Origin: Ferrimonas sp. YFM | GTDB lineage: Bacteria > Pseudomonadota > Gammaproteobacteria > Enterobacterales > Shewanellaceae | Assembly: GCF_030296015.1 (NCBI RefSeq) | Contig: NZ_AP027368.1 | Coordinates: 1,364,001-1,428,000, forward strand | Direction: 5' to 3' | DNA length: 64,000 nt | Shown: positions 35,922 to 45,320 of the stretch, piece after piece | Layout: every line of letters begins with the position of its first letter | Numbering within the stretch: position 1 is the stretch's first letter | Program-made: the position numbers and the translations under genes | Notes under the pieces: generated by a model | Told to the model about the DNA's origin: nothing | The model's input: the letters and a program-made list of their open reading frames with translations, nothing else | Database searches by the model: none

Positions 35922-37160
35922 ATGACCAAGCGCCGTATCGTAGTCACTGGCCTGGGTGCCGTGACTCCTGTCGGACATGATGTGGACACCACCTGGGCCA
36001 ACCTGCTGGCCGGTAAGAGTGGCGTAACCCCCATCACCCACTTTGACGCCAGCGAGTTTGCTGTGCGTTTCTCTGCCTCAGTCAAAGATTTTGATATCGA
36101 GGCTTATCTTTCCAAGAAAGATGCCCGCAAGATGGATCTGTTCATCCAGTATGGTATGGCAGCGTCTATCCAGGCGATGCGCGACAGCGGCATCGAGGTG
36201 ACCGAAGACAATGCCCACCGTATTGGCGCCGCTATCGGTGCTGGTATGGGTGGTTTGCAGCTGATCGAGGCCAATCACGACCAGTTCAAGAAATCTGGTC
36301 CTCGCCGGATCTCCCCCTTCTTCGTGCCCTCCACCATCATCAATATGATTGCTGGCCACCTGTCCATCATGTATGGCTTTACCGGCCCCAACATCGCCAT
36401 TACCACCGCCTGTACCACAGGGGTGCACAATATCGGCCATGCGGCGCGCATGATCGCCTATGGTGATGCGGACGTTATGGTTGCCGGCGGTGCCGAGATG
36501 GCCACCACCGAGCTGGGCGTGGGCGGTTTTGCGGCCGCCAAGGCACTTTCCACCCGCAACGACGACCCCACCAAGGCCAGCCGCCCCTGGGACAAAGACC
36601 GTGATGGCTTTGTGATCGGTGACGGTGCCGGCGTAATCGTGCTGGAAGAGTACGAACACGCCAAGGCCCGTGGCGCCAAGATCTACGCCGAGCTGGTCGG
36701 CTTTGGCATGAGCGGCGATGCTCACCACATGACCTCGCCACCGGCGGACGGTCGTGGCGGTGCTGCTGCCATGCGTAACGCCCTGAACGATGGCGACGTT
36801 GCGCCAGAGAAGGTGGGTTACATCAACGCTCACGGCACCTCCACCCCGGCCGGCGACATCGCCGAAGTGAACGGTGTGAAGTCTGTGTTCGGTGATCACG
36901 CCTACAAGCTGATGATGGGCTCCACCAAGTCCATGACCGGTCACCTGCTGGGTGCGGCGGGATCTGCTGAAGCGATCTTCACCATCCTGGCTCTGCACGA
37001 CCAGAAAGTGCCGCCAACCATCAACCTGGAAAACCCCGATGACGGGTGTGACCTGGACTTCGTTGGCCCTGTGGCCCGCGAGGCGGAGCTGGAGTATGCC
37101 CTGTGCAACTCCTTCGGCTTCGGTGGTACCAACGGCTCTCTGCTGTTCAAGAAAGCCTGA
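35922..37160 (+). CDS. fabF: 3-oxoacyl-ACP synthase II FabF
   Basis: FabF elongates acyl-ACP and is important for cis-vaccenate formation. At 412 aa it is the normal length. The active-site Cys is in [13 protein letters not shown] near residue 163, with catalytic histidines in [11 protein letters not shown] near 303 and [12 protein letters not shown] near 340. The start ATG 35922 has GGAGAGA just upstream. It is the last fab gene here; pabC, mltG, tmk and holB, which often follow fabF, are replaced by a convergent Tad operon. Confidence 0.96.
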   Translation: MTKRRIVVTGLGAVTPVGHDVDTTWANLLAGKSGVTPITHFDASEFAVRFSASVKDFDIEAYLSKKDARKMDLFIQYGMAASIQAMRDSGIEVTEDNAHRIGAAIGAGMGGLQLIEANHDQFKKSGPRRISPFFVPSTIINMIAGHLSIMYGFTGPNIAITTACTTGVHNIGHAARMIAYGDADVMVAGGAEMATTELGVGGFAAAKALSTRNDDPTKASRPWDKDRDGFVIGDGAGVIVLEEYEHAKARGAKIYAELVGFGMSGDAHHMTSPPADGRGGAAAMRNALNDGDVAPEKVGYINAHGTSTPAGDIAEVNGVKSVFGDHAYKLMMGSTKSMTGHLLGAAGSAEAIFTILALHDQKVPPTINLENPDDGCDLDFVGPVAREAELEYALCNSFGFGGTNGSLLFKKA

Positions 37161-37177
37161 GACTGAGTCTCAGAGCG

Positions 37178-37207
37178 AAAAACGGCGCCCCAGGGCGCCG
37201 TTTTTTT
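37178..37207. terminator. Terminator after fabF, shared with the Tad operon end
   Basis: A perfect stem of about 11 bp (37178-37188 with 37192-37202 region) with A- and T-runs on both sides lies between fabF and the convergent OmpA-domain gene. Confidence 0.9.
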
Positions 37208-37218
37208 GTGCCTGTTGA

Positions 37219-37827
37219 CTACAACTTGTGGATCTCCACCCGGCGGTTGGCGGCCCGCCCCTCTCGAGTGCCGTTGTCCTTGAGGGGGGTGGATTCTCCC
37301 TTGCTGTCGGTGGTCAGCTTGTCGCGCTCCATACCCAGTTGCGAGAGGGCCTCGGCGGTATGCTCGGCCCGGGCCAGCCCCAGCTGCTGGTTGTAGCTCT
37401 CAGTGCCTGTGCTGTCGGTATGACCGGTGATGGTCAGAGGCTGAGCGTTGATGCGCTGGGCCAGCTCACCCAGGATGGTGCGGGAGGCCGGAGTCAGGTC
37501 GCTGCGGTCAAAGTCGAAGTAGATGCGGGCCAGAGGGGCATCCTTGGCGATGCCAGCCTGCTTGAGCATCTCCAGGCAGTCGCTGCCCAGGTCAATCATC
37601 TGAGTGCTCTTGGCCAGCTCTGAGGCCAGAGCGGAGCCGTCCTGGCGAATCTGCAGTTGGCCATCCCTGTGATGGCCCATGGCCACCACGGGCGCTATGG
37701 CGACGTTATGGCGCACCTCCAGGCTGTCGGTGGCACACAGCTGGGCGATGCGGGCGTTGAGGGTGTCATCGGCCACTACTGGCAGGCTCAGCAGGGTCAA
37801 GGTAAGCAAGGTCAGTCTGTGGGTCAT
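37219..37827 (-). CDS. OmpA-domain protein at the end of the Tad operon
   Basis: From ATG 37827 (MTHRLTLLTLTLLSLPVVA) this is a 202-aa secreted protein with a signal peptide ending at ADD. The C-terminal domain (about 95-200) is an OmpA-like peptidoglycan-binding fold: IYFDFDRSDLTPASRTIL, ITGHTDSTGTESYNQQLG, then RAEHTAEALSQLGM and a final NRRVEIHKL. It starts just 4 bases after the tadG stop, so it belongs to the Tad operon; OmpA-like proteins close many tad loci and may anchor the pilus system to the cell wall. In-frame starts up to 37869 overlap tadG and are unlikely. Confidence 0.85.
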   Translation of the reverse strand: MTHRLTLLTLTLLSLPVVADDTLNARIAQLCATDSLEVRHNVAIAPVVAMGHHRDGQLQIRQDGSALASELAKSTQMIDLGSDCLEMLKQAGIAKDAPLARIYFDFDRSDLTPASRTILGELAQRINAQPLTITGHTDSTGTESYNQQLGLARAEHTAEALSQLGMERDKLTTDSKGESTPLKDNGTREGRAANRRVEIHKL

Positions 37828-37831
37828 GATT

Positions 37832-39352
37832 CTATCCTGAGTGTCGGTAGTAGAGTCGGCTGATGCCATCGGTGCGGGCGCCCTTGGCGATCAGCTCTTC
37901 GATCTTTCTTTTGAGGTCACCGGAGTTATTCACGTCGATCACCTCATTGGCGCAGCGTTCAAAGGCCTGCTGGCTGGTGGCGCTGTATTTGATCCCCAGC
38001 ACCCCGATGTAGAGGGGAACCTCTCCCCCCTTGAACTTCTCCCGGATGGCGGTGCACAGCCCCTTGTCCACCAGCTTGCCGAAGGTGCTTTGGAAAGGTT
38101 GCTCCGAACCGTCGCTGAGGATGATGATCATCTTGGCCCGGCGCTTGTATTCCTCCACCACGGTTTCGTTGGCGCCGCTGCCTGGGATGCCATCGGCCAG
38201 GATCTGGGCGCCGCGCAGCAGCCCCTGATACACCGCGGTGTAGCCATTGGACCTCATGCCGTTGATGCTGGGCGGGGTTTTTGCCAGGGGCAGGGTTTTG
38301 AATTCGGTTTCGCACAGGCCCCAGCCATAGGGGGTGTGGTACTGGCTGGGATGGCGCTTGGCAAACCGGCGCTTGTCATCAAACAGCTTGTTGACCGTCC
38401 CCTGGAAGGCGATGAAGCTGTAGGGGTCAAGATAGTAGGGGTTGTCTACCCCGGTTTCCTGACGGGCGGCTTCAAACACCTTGAGCATGGAGCGCGCTTC
38501 GCTGCGAGGGCGGTTGTGGCAATAATCGCTGTAGCTGTATCCCTCGGCACAGTATCTAATGTCCCTATAGCTGTGGCTACTCCAGGCTCGCCAGTCGATG
38601 CTCTCATGGCCCACTTCCACACCGGTATTGTTGGCGTTTTTGTAGTCCAGCTGAGACACACAGCGATAATCGCCGTTTATCTGCTCGATGGTGCGCATGT
38701 TGAAGGGGACAAAGCCGATGCGGTGATCGAAGCCGTCCGCCTTGGCCTGGTCGGAGAGCAGGTCAGCGGTAATGGCGTTGATCTCCTCTTTGAGCACCTG
38801 AATTTTGGATTTGTAGCTGTTCCAGCTGCGATTCATGGAGCCGGAGAAGTCCGCCACAAACACCAGGTCGATATTACGCTCCCGCTTGATGGGGTAGCTC
38901 TTGGCCATGGCTCGGTTGGCCACCTTCTCCTGGGACTGGAAGCTGGGGATGATGTTGCCTGTATTGCCAAACCAGGAGTTGTGCTTGGTGGTGGCACTGA
39001 CCTGGTACTGGATGTATTCCGCCGCTTCGCCGCCTATCAACTCCTCCCCCTCGGTCTTGAGTATCTGCAGGTCGTCGATCTCCACCGTATGGCGCATATA
39101 GGCGTTGATGTAGGCGGTTGCCAGCCGTTTACGAAACTCAGCCGGGGTCTCTCCCCCTGGGCCGGGAACATTGCGGTTGGCCATGGAGACCGCCATGGAG
39201 GCAGCTTCGGTGGCGTCGGCCAGACGGTTTTTCTTTTGGATATAGCGGGTGCCCTCGACCGCCAGAAACACCATGCTGAACATGGGGGCCAACAGGAAGG
39301 CCAGGTAGATGGCGGCGACGCCTCGCTGAATTTTAGGGCTTAACCTTTTCAC
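37832..39352 (-). CDS. tadG: TadG-like pilus assembly protein with von Willebrand factor A domain
   Basis: From GTG 39352 (VKRLSPKIQRGVAAIYLAFL) this is 506 aa. The N-terminal hydrophobic segment, behind a Gly-containing prepilin-like stretch, is the TadE/G type. A VWA domain follows from about residue 150, with the metal-site motif DFSGSMNRS near 158, so divalent-metal-dependent adhesion is possible. The GTG start is preferred because GGGGAG lies 7 bases upstream inside the end of tadF; the open frame extends to 39436 but overlaps tadF. It is TadG by order (tadE, tadF, tadG). Confidence 0.82.
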   Translation of the reverse strand: MKRLSPKIQRGVAAIYLAFLLAPMFSMVFLAVEGTRYIQKKNRLADATEAASMAVSMANRNVPGPGGETPAEFRKRLATAYINAYMRHTVEIDDLQILKTEGEELIGGEAAEYIQYQVSATTKHNSWFGNTGNIIPSFQSQEKVANRAMAKSYPIKRERNIDLVFVADFSGSMNRSWNSYKSKIQVLKEEINAITADLLSDQAKADGFDHRIGFVPFNMRTIEQINGDYRCVSQLDYKNANNTGVEVGHESIDWRAWSSHSYRDIRYCAEGYSYSDYCHNRPRSEARSMLKVFEAARQETGVDNPYYLDPYSFIAFQGTVNKLFDDKRRFAKRHPSQYHTPYGWGLCETEFKTLPLAKTPPSINGMRSNGYTAVYQGLLRGAQILADGIPGSGANETVVEEYKRRAKMIIILSDGSEQPFQSTFGKLVDKGLCTAIREKFKGGEVPLYIGVLGIKYSATSQQAFERCANEVIDVNNSGDLKRKIEELIAKGARTDGISRLYYRHSG

Positions 39353-39354
39353 TG

Positions 39355-39888
39355 TTATCTCCCCGGCATCACTGAGGTGGCGGAAATCAGGTGCTGACCT
39401 ATGGCTTTGTCGTACCAGGAGCTGGAGGTCATGCACAGGGTCACCTGATAAAGGGGAAAGCGTTTGCCCGCATCGTTCTCCGGAACCAGCTCACTGAGGG
39501 TTGAGATGTTGTTGTCAGGCACACAGGGGGTGTCACCGGCAAAGGTCTTGCTGAAGCTCACCTGAGTTCCCTCCACCAGAGATTGAACCGAGATGCCGAA
39601 CTGGTCCTGTTCCTCTGCGGTGCTCTTGTGCAGCAGCCGGGCGGCGATCTCTTGAATCTGCAGGAAGTCGGCCCGGCTCAGGGGCTCCCGCTCTGCGTAG
39701 AAACGCTGACGCTCCTTGACCAGATTCACCAGGGAGTAGCTGACCCTGTCCAGCTTGGCCCGGTTCAGCACCTGCTGGGAGAGATCGGCACTGAACAGGA
39801 ACAGGGTGACCAGAAAAGCCAGCACAAAGGCCATCTCGATGGCAAAGGCCCCCTGCTGTTGGTGGACAGAGGCGCGGATACTACTCAT
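39355..39888 (-). CDS. tadF: TadF-like pseudopilin
   Basis: From ATG 39888 (MSSIRASVHQQQG) this is 177 aa. The segment QQQGAFAIEMAFVLAFLVTL is a type IVb prepilin-like signal: Gly, then Glu at +5 and a hydrophobic helix, so TadV should process it. A soluble periplasmic domain follows. In the Tad system TadE and TadF are pseudopilins needed for fibre assembly. The start overlaps the tadE stop by 8 bases (39881-39888). The in-frame start at 39903 lies within tadE and is less likely. Confidence 0.82.
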   Translation of the reverse strand: MSSIRASVHQQQGAFAIEMAFVLAFLVTLFLFSADLSQQVLNRAKLDRVSYSLVNLVKERQRFYAEREPLSRADFLQIQEIAARLLHKSTAEEQDQFGISVQSLVEGTQVSFSKTFAGDTPCVPDNNISTLSELVPENDAGKRFPLYQVTLCMTSSSWYDKAIGQHLISATSVMPGR

Positions 39889-40359
39889 CGCTCCACCCCT
39901 CATGCTCCTGAATGGAGAGGAAGCGCCGGGTAATGGTGCGGTCTCCCATGGTGCCTATGAAGTAGATTGGCTGATAGTCGTAGCTCAGCTCCACCTCCAC
40001 CAGGGGGCAGCGATCGCCGCAACTGCTGCTGGGTCTGCCCGCGGCCAGATCGTCCAGGCTGTCGTAGTAGGTGCGGCTGATGCGGTAGCGCTCAACATCC
40101 ACCAGGCTGCCCCACATCTCGCCATCATGCTGAAACATCTGGTCCTGACGTTCGCCATAGCCCTGGCCCATCCGCTCCCCCTCGAATACCCGGGTATCCC
40201 GGGCTGACTCGGACAGGGCGGTTTCGGTGAGATTGACGATATAGACAAAGCGGCTCATCTCGAACACGGCAAAGGTGGTGAGAAACAGCACCATGGCGCC
40301 CAGGGCGAACTCGATGGAGAGTACCCCCGCTGTCTGTTTTTTCCGTAGAGCATCTTCAT
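39881..40359 (-). CDS. tadE: TadE-like pseudopilin with a reading-frame break at A-AAA-AAC
   Basis: Translation should begin at ATG 40359-40357, which overlaps the tadD stop (ATGA), but that frame (MKMLYGKN...) stops after 34 codons. The true TadE frame is -1 to it and has no ATG, GTG or TTG until ATG 40293, which lies inside the membrane helix. The prepilin signal GVLSIEF and helix EFALGAMVLFLTTFAVFE are only encoded in the -1 frame upstream of that ATG. The frames join at six A residues forming A-AAA-AAC in phase (minus strand, 40342-40336). A -1 slip there gives a 159-aa TadE of normal layout. It may be programmed frameshifting, a real mutation or a missing A in the sequence. Confidence 0.75.
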
Positions 40360-41063
40360 GGGGTGAGCGCCTGCAGCTGTCGGAGGACCCGGGAGACGGG
40401 CTGGTCCGGATAGATGCGGCTCAGCAGTTTGTGGGCCTTCTCCAGTTCACCCCCCTTGGCCCAGGCCAGGGCCAGGTTGGCCTGCACCTGCTCGTTGTCC
40501 GGGTGACGGCGATAGAGCCCCTCCAGCAACTGACTGGCCTGGTGATAATGTCCCTGGGCCATCTGCACCATGGCCAGATTGTTTTTGACTGCCAGCTCAT
40601 CGTGGCCTCTTAGCCTGGCGGTATTAAAGGCGTTGGTGGCGGCCTCATACTGACCCAGCTGGCTGTGGGCCACCCCCTGGCGCAAGGCCAGTTCGCTGCT
40701 GCTCAGCCCCTGAAGCTGAGCCTTGGCGTAATGCTCCAGGGCCCTGGCAAATTCCCCCTGGTCGGCGGCGGCTTTGCCCGCCAGCAGGCTCTGTTGGGGG
40801 CTCTGGTGACCAAGGGTCTCAAGGTGGCTTAAGTAGAACTGGGCAGACTCCAGGTCGTTGCTCTGGTAATAGGCCTGGGCCAGTTTCAGCAGCAGCACCG
40901 GGTCATTGGGATGGCTGGCCAGTTGCCCCCGCAGGTGCTCAGCCAGTCCGCTGTAGTTGCCTGTGGTTTCAAGTTGCTCTTCAACTGAAGGTGAGGGAGC
41001 CCCGGTAGATGCACAGGCTGCAAGAAATGTCATTAGGATAGGAATCAGATAGTTTTTCATCAT
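40356..41063 (-). CDS. tadD: TadD-like tetratricopeptide lipoprotein
   Basis: This 235-aa protein starts at ATG 41063 with a lipoprotein signal ending in LAAC (cysteine near residue 17). About five TPR repeats follow (for example LLKLAQAYYQSNDLESAQFY and VHSQLGQYEAATNAFNTARL patterns). In the Tad system TadD is a TPR lipoprotein needed for pilus assembly, possibly a pilotin-like helper of the secretin. It overlaps tadC by 4 bases at its start and tadE by 4 bases at its end. Confidence 0.82.
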   Translation of the reverse strand: MMKNYLIPILMTFLAACASTGAPSPSVEEQLETTGNYSGLAEHLRGQLASHPNDPVLLLKLAQAYYQSNDLESAQFYLSHLETLGHQSPQQSLLAGKAAADQGEFARALEHYAKAQLQGLSSSELALRQGVAHSQLGQYEAATNAFNTARLRGHDELAVKNNLAMVQMAQGHYHQASQLLEGLYRRHPDNEQVQANLALAWAKGGELEKAHKLLSRIYPDQPVSRVLRQLQALTP

Positions 41064-41905
41064 TGGAAATTCAACATTAATTGACTGATACCAGGGGCAA
41101 GGATCAGGATTACAATTGGCATCATTATCAGGATGATCAGAGGAACACTCATCTTGGCGGACAGCTTGCCGATCTTCTCCTCCACCGAGAGTACCTGCAT
41201 CCGGCGCATATCCTCGGACAGGTCGGACAGCACCTGAGCGATGGAGGTGCCGTACTGCAGGTTCTGAATCAGGGTAAAGGCGAAGGAGCGGATCTCCGGA
41301 GTGGGTACCCGTTCGGACAGGTCGTGCAGGGCTTTTTCCAGCCCTTTGACCGCTGCCGCATCCGAGGTCTTGCGGATCTGGTAGCAGAGATCCTTGTCGA
41401 AGGCCTGGAGTTCATCCCCCAGGTAGCGGAAAGCCGCTTCTATGGTCATGCCGGTCTGGATGCACACCGCCATCATATCCAGCATGTAGGGCAGCTGACG
41501 GGCGGTTTTGGCGATGAGCCATTTTTTCCTCATCCCCAGGTAGAGATCCGGCAGCACAATGATGGCCACCAGGGTCAGGGCAGCGGCCATCATCTTGTGT
41601 GTACCGCTCAGGGACGAAAAGGCGATGGCGGCCATGGCAATGAAGAGCAGGCCATACTTGGCGGGGAGAAAGTAACGTGCCCAGCTGCCCTGGTAGATGC
41701 CAGCATCCAGCAGTTTTTGTTGAATGTCCGCCTCCTGGTTCTGGCTGAGCTTGCTCATCAGCTTGGTGACCCAGGTGGCGCCCTTGGCATTTCTTGGTTG
41801 CAGGTAGCCGCGGATGCGCGCTTCGCGGCTGCGACCCTGCACCGCCTGAGTCAACAGCCAGGCCAGCAGGGCGGCAAAGGCGAGGGCGATGGCCAGATAG
41901 ATCAT
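41060..41905 (-). CDS. tadC: Tad inner-membrane platform protein TadC
   Basis: This 281-aa protein of the GspF/TadC family has N-terminal membrane segments (about 1-15, 70-110), a cytoplasmic helical domain with EAAFRYLGDELQAFDKDL near residues 155-172, and two C-terminal segments (about 245-280). TadB and TadC form the inner-membrane platform for the ATPase TadA. It overlaps tadB by 1 base and tadD by 4 bases. Confidence 0.9.
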   Translation of the reverse strand: MIYLAIALAFAALLAWLLTQAVQGRSREARIRGYLQPRNAKGATWVTKLMSKLSQNQEADIQQKLLDAGIYQGSWARYFLPAKYGLLFIAMAAIAFSSLSGTHKMMAAALTLVAIIVLPDLYLGMRKKWLIAKTARQLPYMLDMMAVCIQTGMTIEAAFRYLGDELQAFDKDLCYQIRKTSDAAAVKGLEKALHDLSERVPTPEIRSFAFTLIQNLQYGTSIAQVLSDLSEDMRRMQVLSVEEKIGKLSAKMSVPLIILIMMPIVILILAPGISQLMLNFQ

Positions 41906-42813
41906 CAGCGAATCCCCCGGACCAGCAGCCAGATGATGGTCAGCCCCAAAGCTTCGCTTCCCAGCACGTAGAAGAGGATCCAGCGGCCGTCCGGATGAAA
42001 CAAAACGTATTGTAAGTTATCAGGTGTTATGAAGTGCATGACCCCCATAAAAGCCAGGGGCAGGGCGGCGACGATCTTGGCAGAGAGGCGGGCTTCCGAG
42101 GTCAGGGCCATCTTCTTCTTCTCCATGGCCCTGGAGTCCACCAATACCCGGATCAGCTTGGCCATCACCTGCTTCAGTTGGCCACCCCGGCTCATGTTGG
42201 CGCGAATGGTCACCACAAAGAACAGGTAGGCGGGGTAGGGGAAGCGCTTGCAGGAGCGGTTAAACACCTGCTCCGGGGGTTCACCCAGCTTCAGTCGTTC
42301 CCCCACATATTTAAATTCCCGGCCAATCTCGTTATCCAGGGTTTTGCCTACGTAGATGATGGACTGGGTGATGCTGTCCCCGGCGGTGATGGCGCTCATC
42401 ATGATGTTGAGGGCATCGGGAAACCCCTGCTCGAAGCTGGCCCGTCGCCGCCGCAGCATCAGGTTCCAGCCCCAGATGAAGGCGGCCAGAGTCACCGCCG
42501 CCGGCAGCAGCAGGGGATTCAGCTGAAGCCATTTCTGGTTCAGGTAGGAGGTGGCGGTAAACACCAGCATCAGGAACAGGCCAATCTTCAGCCAGGCGCC
42601 ATCACCCAGGAGATCCAGTACCGGATCCCCCAGCTCCTTGAGCTTGAGGTAGAGGGGGGATTTCCCCAGGCTTTGCAGGTTGACCGCCAGGGGCGTCTGC
42701 TCCTGCTGTTGGGGCTCATCCGGGCGCAGGAAGGCGGCCTTGGGATCCGGCTTGCTCTTGCGGTAGAAGGCCAGGGCCAGGCCACCGAGGATCAGGGCGA
42801 TATAGAGGCTCAT
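41905..42813 (-). CDS. tadB: Tad inner-membrane platform protein TadB
   Basis: This 302-aa GspF-domain protein has an N-terminal membrane segment (1-15), a pair near 82-118, a cytoplasmic GspF domain (about 125-255) with ALNIMMSAITAGDSI and GGQLKQVMAKL, and C-terminal segments. With TadC it forms the platform for pilus extension. It overlaps tadA by 4 bases (42810-42813). Confidence 0.9.
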   Translation of the reverse strand: MSLYIALILGGLALAFYRKSKPDPKAAFLRPDEPQQQEQTPLAVNLQSLGKSPLYLKLKELGDPVLDLLGDGAWLKIGLFLMLVFTATSYLNQKWLQLNPLLLPAAVTLAAFIWGWNLMLRRRRASFEQGFPDALNIMMSAITAGDSITQSIIYVGKTLDNEIGREFKYVGERLKLGEPPEQVFNRSCKRFPYPAYLFFVVTIRANMSRGGQLKQVMAKLIRVLVDSRAMEKKKMALTSEARLSAKIVAALPLAFMGVMHFITPDNLQYVLFHPDGRWILFYVLGSEALGLTIIWLLVRGIR

Positions 42814-44090
42814 GCGGGCACCCCTGTCTGGAACGCCTCCATCAACTCCTCCTGCAGGCCATAATAGGCGGCCTGGCGCATCAGCATGGAGCGCTGCATC
42901 AGCCCGGAGGAGACAAACTCCCCGGTGATCTTATCCCTGGCTTGATGGTCATCGGAGTGGAACTGGAACAGCTCCTCCATCACCGCGTTGTCCCCCTCCA
43001 GGCCCACCACTTCGCTGATGGAGGTGATCTTGCGGCTGCCGTCGCGCATTCGGTTGACCTGAACGATAAGGTGCACCGCAGAGACTATGGTGCGGCGAAT
43101 GGCGGACAGGGGCAGGTTGAGGTTGGCCATCATCACCATGGACTCGATACGGGCCAGGGCATCTCTTGGAGAGTTGGCGTGCAGGGTGGACATGGAGCCG
43201 TCGTGGCCGGTGTTCATCGCCTGCAGCATCTCGAACGCTTCCGGACCCCGGCACTCACCGAGGATGATGCGGTCAGGTCGCATCCGCAGGGCGTTGATCA
43301 CCAGGGCCCTCTGGGTAATGGCACCGGTATTCTCCACACTGGGGGCCCGGGTTTCCAGGCGCACCACATGGGGCTGCATCATCCTCAGTTCGGCGGCATC
43401 CTCGATGGTGAGAATCCGCTCATCTTCGGCGATGTACTGGGACAGGGCGTTGAGCAGGGTGGTCTTACCCGACCCGGTGCCGCCGGAGATGACGATATTG
43501 AGGCGACAGCGGGCGGCGATCATCAGAATCCTGGCCATGGGCTCTGACAGGGTGCCGAACTTCACCATATCCTCCAGACCAATCTTCTGTTCGCGGAATT
43601 TACGGATGGAGATGGTGGTGCCATCCAGGGCAACTGGCTTGAGGACAATGTTAACCCGGCTGCCGTCGTCCAGGCGGGCGTCCACCATGGGGGAGGATTC
43701 ATCTACCCGGCGCCCCACCCGGGAGGCGATGCGCTGGGCGATCTCTACCAGCTGCTGCTCGTTGACGAAGGCCAGGTCTGAGCGGTGCAGTTTGCCGCCC
43801 CGTTCGAAGAAGATGTCGTTGACCCCGTTCACCATGATGTCGGTGATGCTCTGATCCTCCATCAGCGGCTGCAGTGGCCCCAGGCCCACCAGCTCGTCCA
43901 CCAGGTTCTTGACCAGGCCGGCACGCATCACCGCAGGCACCGGGCTGTGGTAGTTGGCGGCCAGGACGCCGACGGCGCCTTCAATCTGGGCGGTCAGCTC
44001 ATTGCGGCCCATACCTGAGACGGCGCTGGCGTCCAACACCTCAAAGATGCGGTTGCGAAAGTCGGCGTAGATCGCCTTGCTGGTGCTCAT
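42810..44090 (-). CDS. tadA: Tad secretion ATPase TadA (CpaF)
   Basis: TadA is the hexameric ATPase of the Tad pilus, used for extension and, in some species, retraction. At 426 aa it is the normal length. Walker A ISGGTGSGKTTLLNAL lies near residues 199-214, the Asp box TIEDAAELRM near 227-236, the Walker B equivalent RIILGECRGPEAFEML near 276-291 and the His box STLHANS near 300-306. The usual GEVRG is GECRG here, a mild change. It overlaps tadZ by 4 bases. Confidence 0.95.
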   Translation of the reverse strand: MSTSKAIYADFRNRIFEVLDASAVSGMGRNELTAQIEGAVGVLAANYHSPVPAVMRAGLVKNLVDELVGLGPLQPLMEDQSITDIMVNGVNDIFFERGGKLHRSDLAFVNEQQLVEIAQRIASRVGRRVDESSPMVDARLDDGSRVNIVLKPVALDGTTISIRKFREQKIGLEDMVKFGTLSEPMARILMIAARCRLNIVISGGTGSGKTTLLNALSQYIAEDERILTIEDAAELRMMQPHVVRLETRAPSVENTGAITQRALVINALRMRPDRIILGECRGPEAFEMLQAMNTGHDGSMSTLHANSPRDALARIESMVMMANLNLPLSAIRRTIVSAVHLIVQVNRMRDGSRKITSISEVVGLEGDNAVMEELFQFHSDDHQARDKITGEFVSSGLMQRSMLMRQAAYYGLQEELMEAFQTGVPA

Positions 44091-45319
44091 CGTTTAAACA
44101 CCTCTTTGAACAGAGATAGTGGGGTGGACTTCTGCGGGGCCAATTGGCCGTTGATCAACCTGTAGAGGGTGGTCAGAGGTTTCTGCTTGCCAGACTCCTG
44201 CTTATGCAGACGGCGCCCCTCCAACACCAGATGGGCGGTCTGCTTGTTGTAGGGGATGACGATGTCCATCTCCCGCTCCAGGAATTGATGCATCTCCTGC
44301 AGGCTCAGGGAGAAGGAGGACTCAGGCCTGTGGTAGTTGGCCACCAGCAGCAGCCGGGTGTCATCGCCCCCGTCCAGGTTGAACTTGGCCACCTGCTCCA
44401 GCAGTTGCTGGCCATTGCGCAGGGAGGTGACCGAGGGCTCCAGCACCAGTACGATCATGTCGCTGCGCTTGTAGAGGGCTTCCATCTCCAGGGGAAAATC
44501 GATGGAGGCGGAGTAGTCCTCCACCATGAAGTTGGCCTGCCTGAGGAGCAGATCGCACAGGGAGTGGGTAAATTCGGTGAGCTCCCTCTGGGGGGCGTCA
44601 CCGGTGAGGCCCAGCAGATTCAGGCGCCGGCTTACCTTGGTGAGGTAGCTAAAAGCGGCGTCCTCATCCAGCTCATGCAGCTGCAGGCTGATGTTCTTTA
44701 CATCCTGCTTGGCCAGGTCTTTCTGCCCCAGGATGATGTCGATGTTGCTCAGTTGGTACTTGTGATCCACCAGCACGGTTTCGGCGCCGGAGCCGGCCAG
44801 GGCGGAGGCCAGCTCGGTGGCGATCAGCGTGGTGCCGCATCCGCCCCGGGTCCCCACCACGGAGATCCGTTTGGCTTTACGGTTCTGGCTGACCCCGGAG
44901 AATTTCTGCTGATTGGCGTGCACATGACGCAAAAACTCGGTGAGCTCCTGTTTGCCCACAGGCCAGAACAGGTAGTAGAACCCCATCTCCTTGAGGGCGC
45001 GCATGGTGGTGATGGCGTCCTCCTTGCCGATGATGATGATCCCCTTCTTGTTGGGCATCTGGCTGGCGAACTGACGGGCATCGGCCACCACATTGTCCGA
45101 GTCGTTAAGCTCCAGGATGACGATGTCCTGCAGCTTCTCCGGGTTGATCCCCTGGGACTCCTTCTGGCTGTGGGGTTCTGGCCATCCTTCGAAGCGGCAT
45201 ACCTCCTGGACCAGGTTGTGACACTCAGGGGTCTGGTAGAACAGGCTGAAGCCCGCCGGTCCCCGCTCCTGGGGCTCACTCTTGGTATTGGCGCTGATCG
45301 CCTTGGCGAGATCAAACAT
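44087..45319 (-). CDS. tadZ: TadZ/CpaE-type pilus localisation protein
   Basis: TadZ is a MinD/ParA-related protein that places the Tad apparatus, often at a pole. This 410-aa protein has an N-terminal receiver-like domain (about 25-140, with atypical residues) and a C-terminal P-loop domain (about 150-390). The P-loop reads GTRGGCGTTLIATELA near 156-171: the Walker lysines of a MinD-type loop are missing (CGTT in place of GKT). Atypical ATPase loops are known in some TadZ proteins, so this may be natural. It overlaps tadA by 4 bases and follows the CpaD-like gene by 1 base. Confidence 0.87.
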   Translation of the reverse strand: MFDLAKAISANTKSEPQERGPAGFSLFYQTPECHNLVQEVCRFEGWPEPHSQKESQGINPEKLQDIVILELNDSDNVVADARQFASQMPNKKGIIIIGKEDAITTMRALKEMGFYYLFWPVGKQELTEFLRHVHANQQKFSGVSQNRKAKRISVVGTRGGCGTTLIATELASALAGSGAETVLVDHKYQLSNIDIILGQKDLAKQDVKNISLQLHELDEDAAFSYLTKVSRRLNLLGLTGDAPQRELTEFTHSLCDLLLRQANFMVEDYSASIDFPLEMEALYKRSDMIVLVLEPSVTSLRNGQQLLEQVAKFNLDGGDDTRLLLVANYHRPESSFSLSLQEMHQFLEREMDIVIPYNKQTAHLVLEGRRLHKQESGKQKPLTTLYRLINGQLAPQKSTPLSLFKEVFKR

Positions 45320-45320
45320 G

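Noticed and set aside
37157-37173. 8-bp palindrome at the fabF stop codon
   Set aside because: Short, with the real terminator a few bases on; likely chance.
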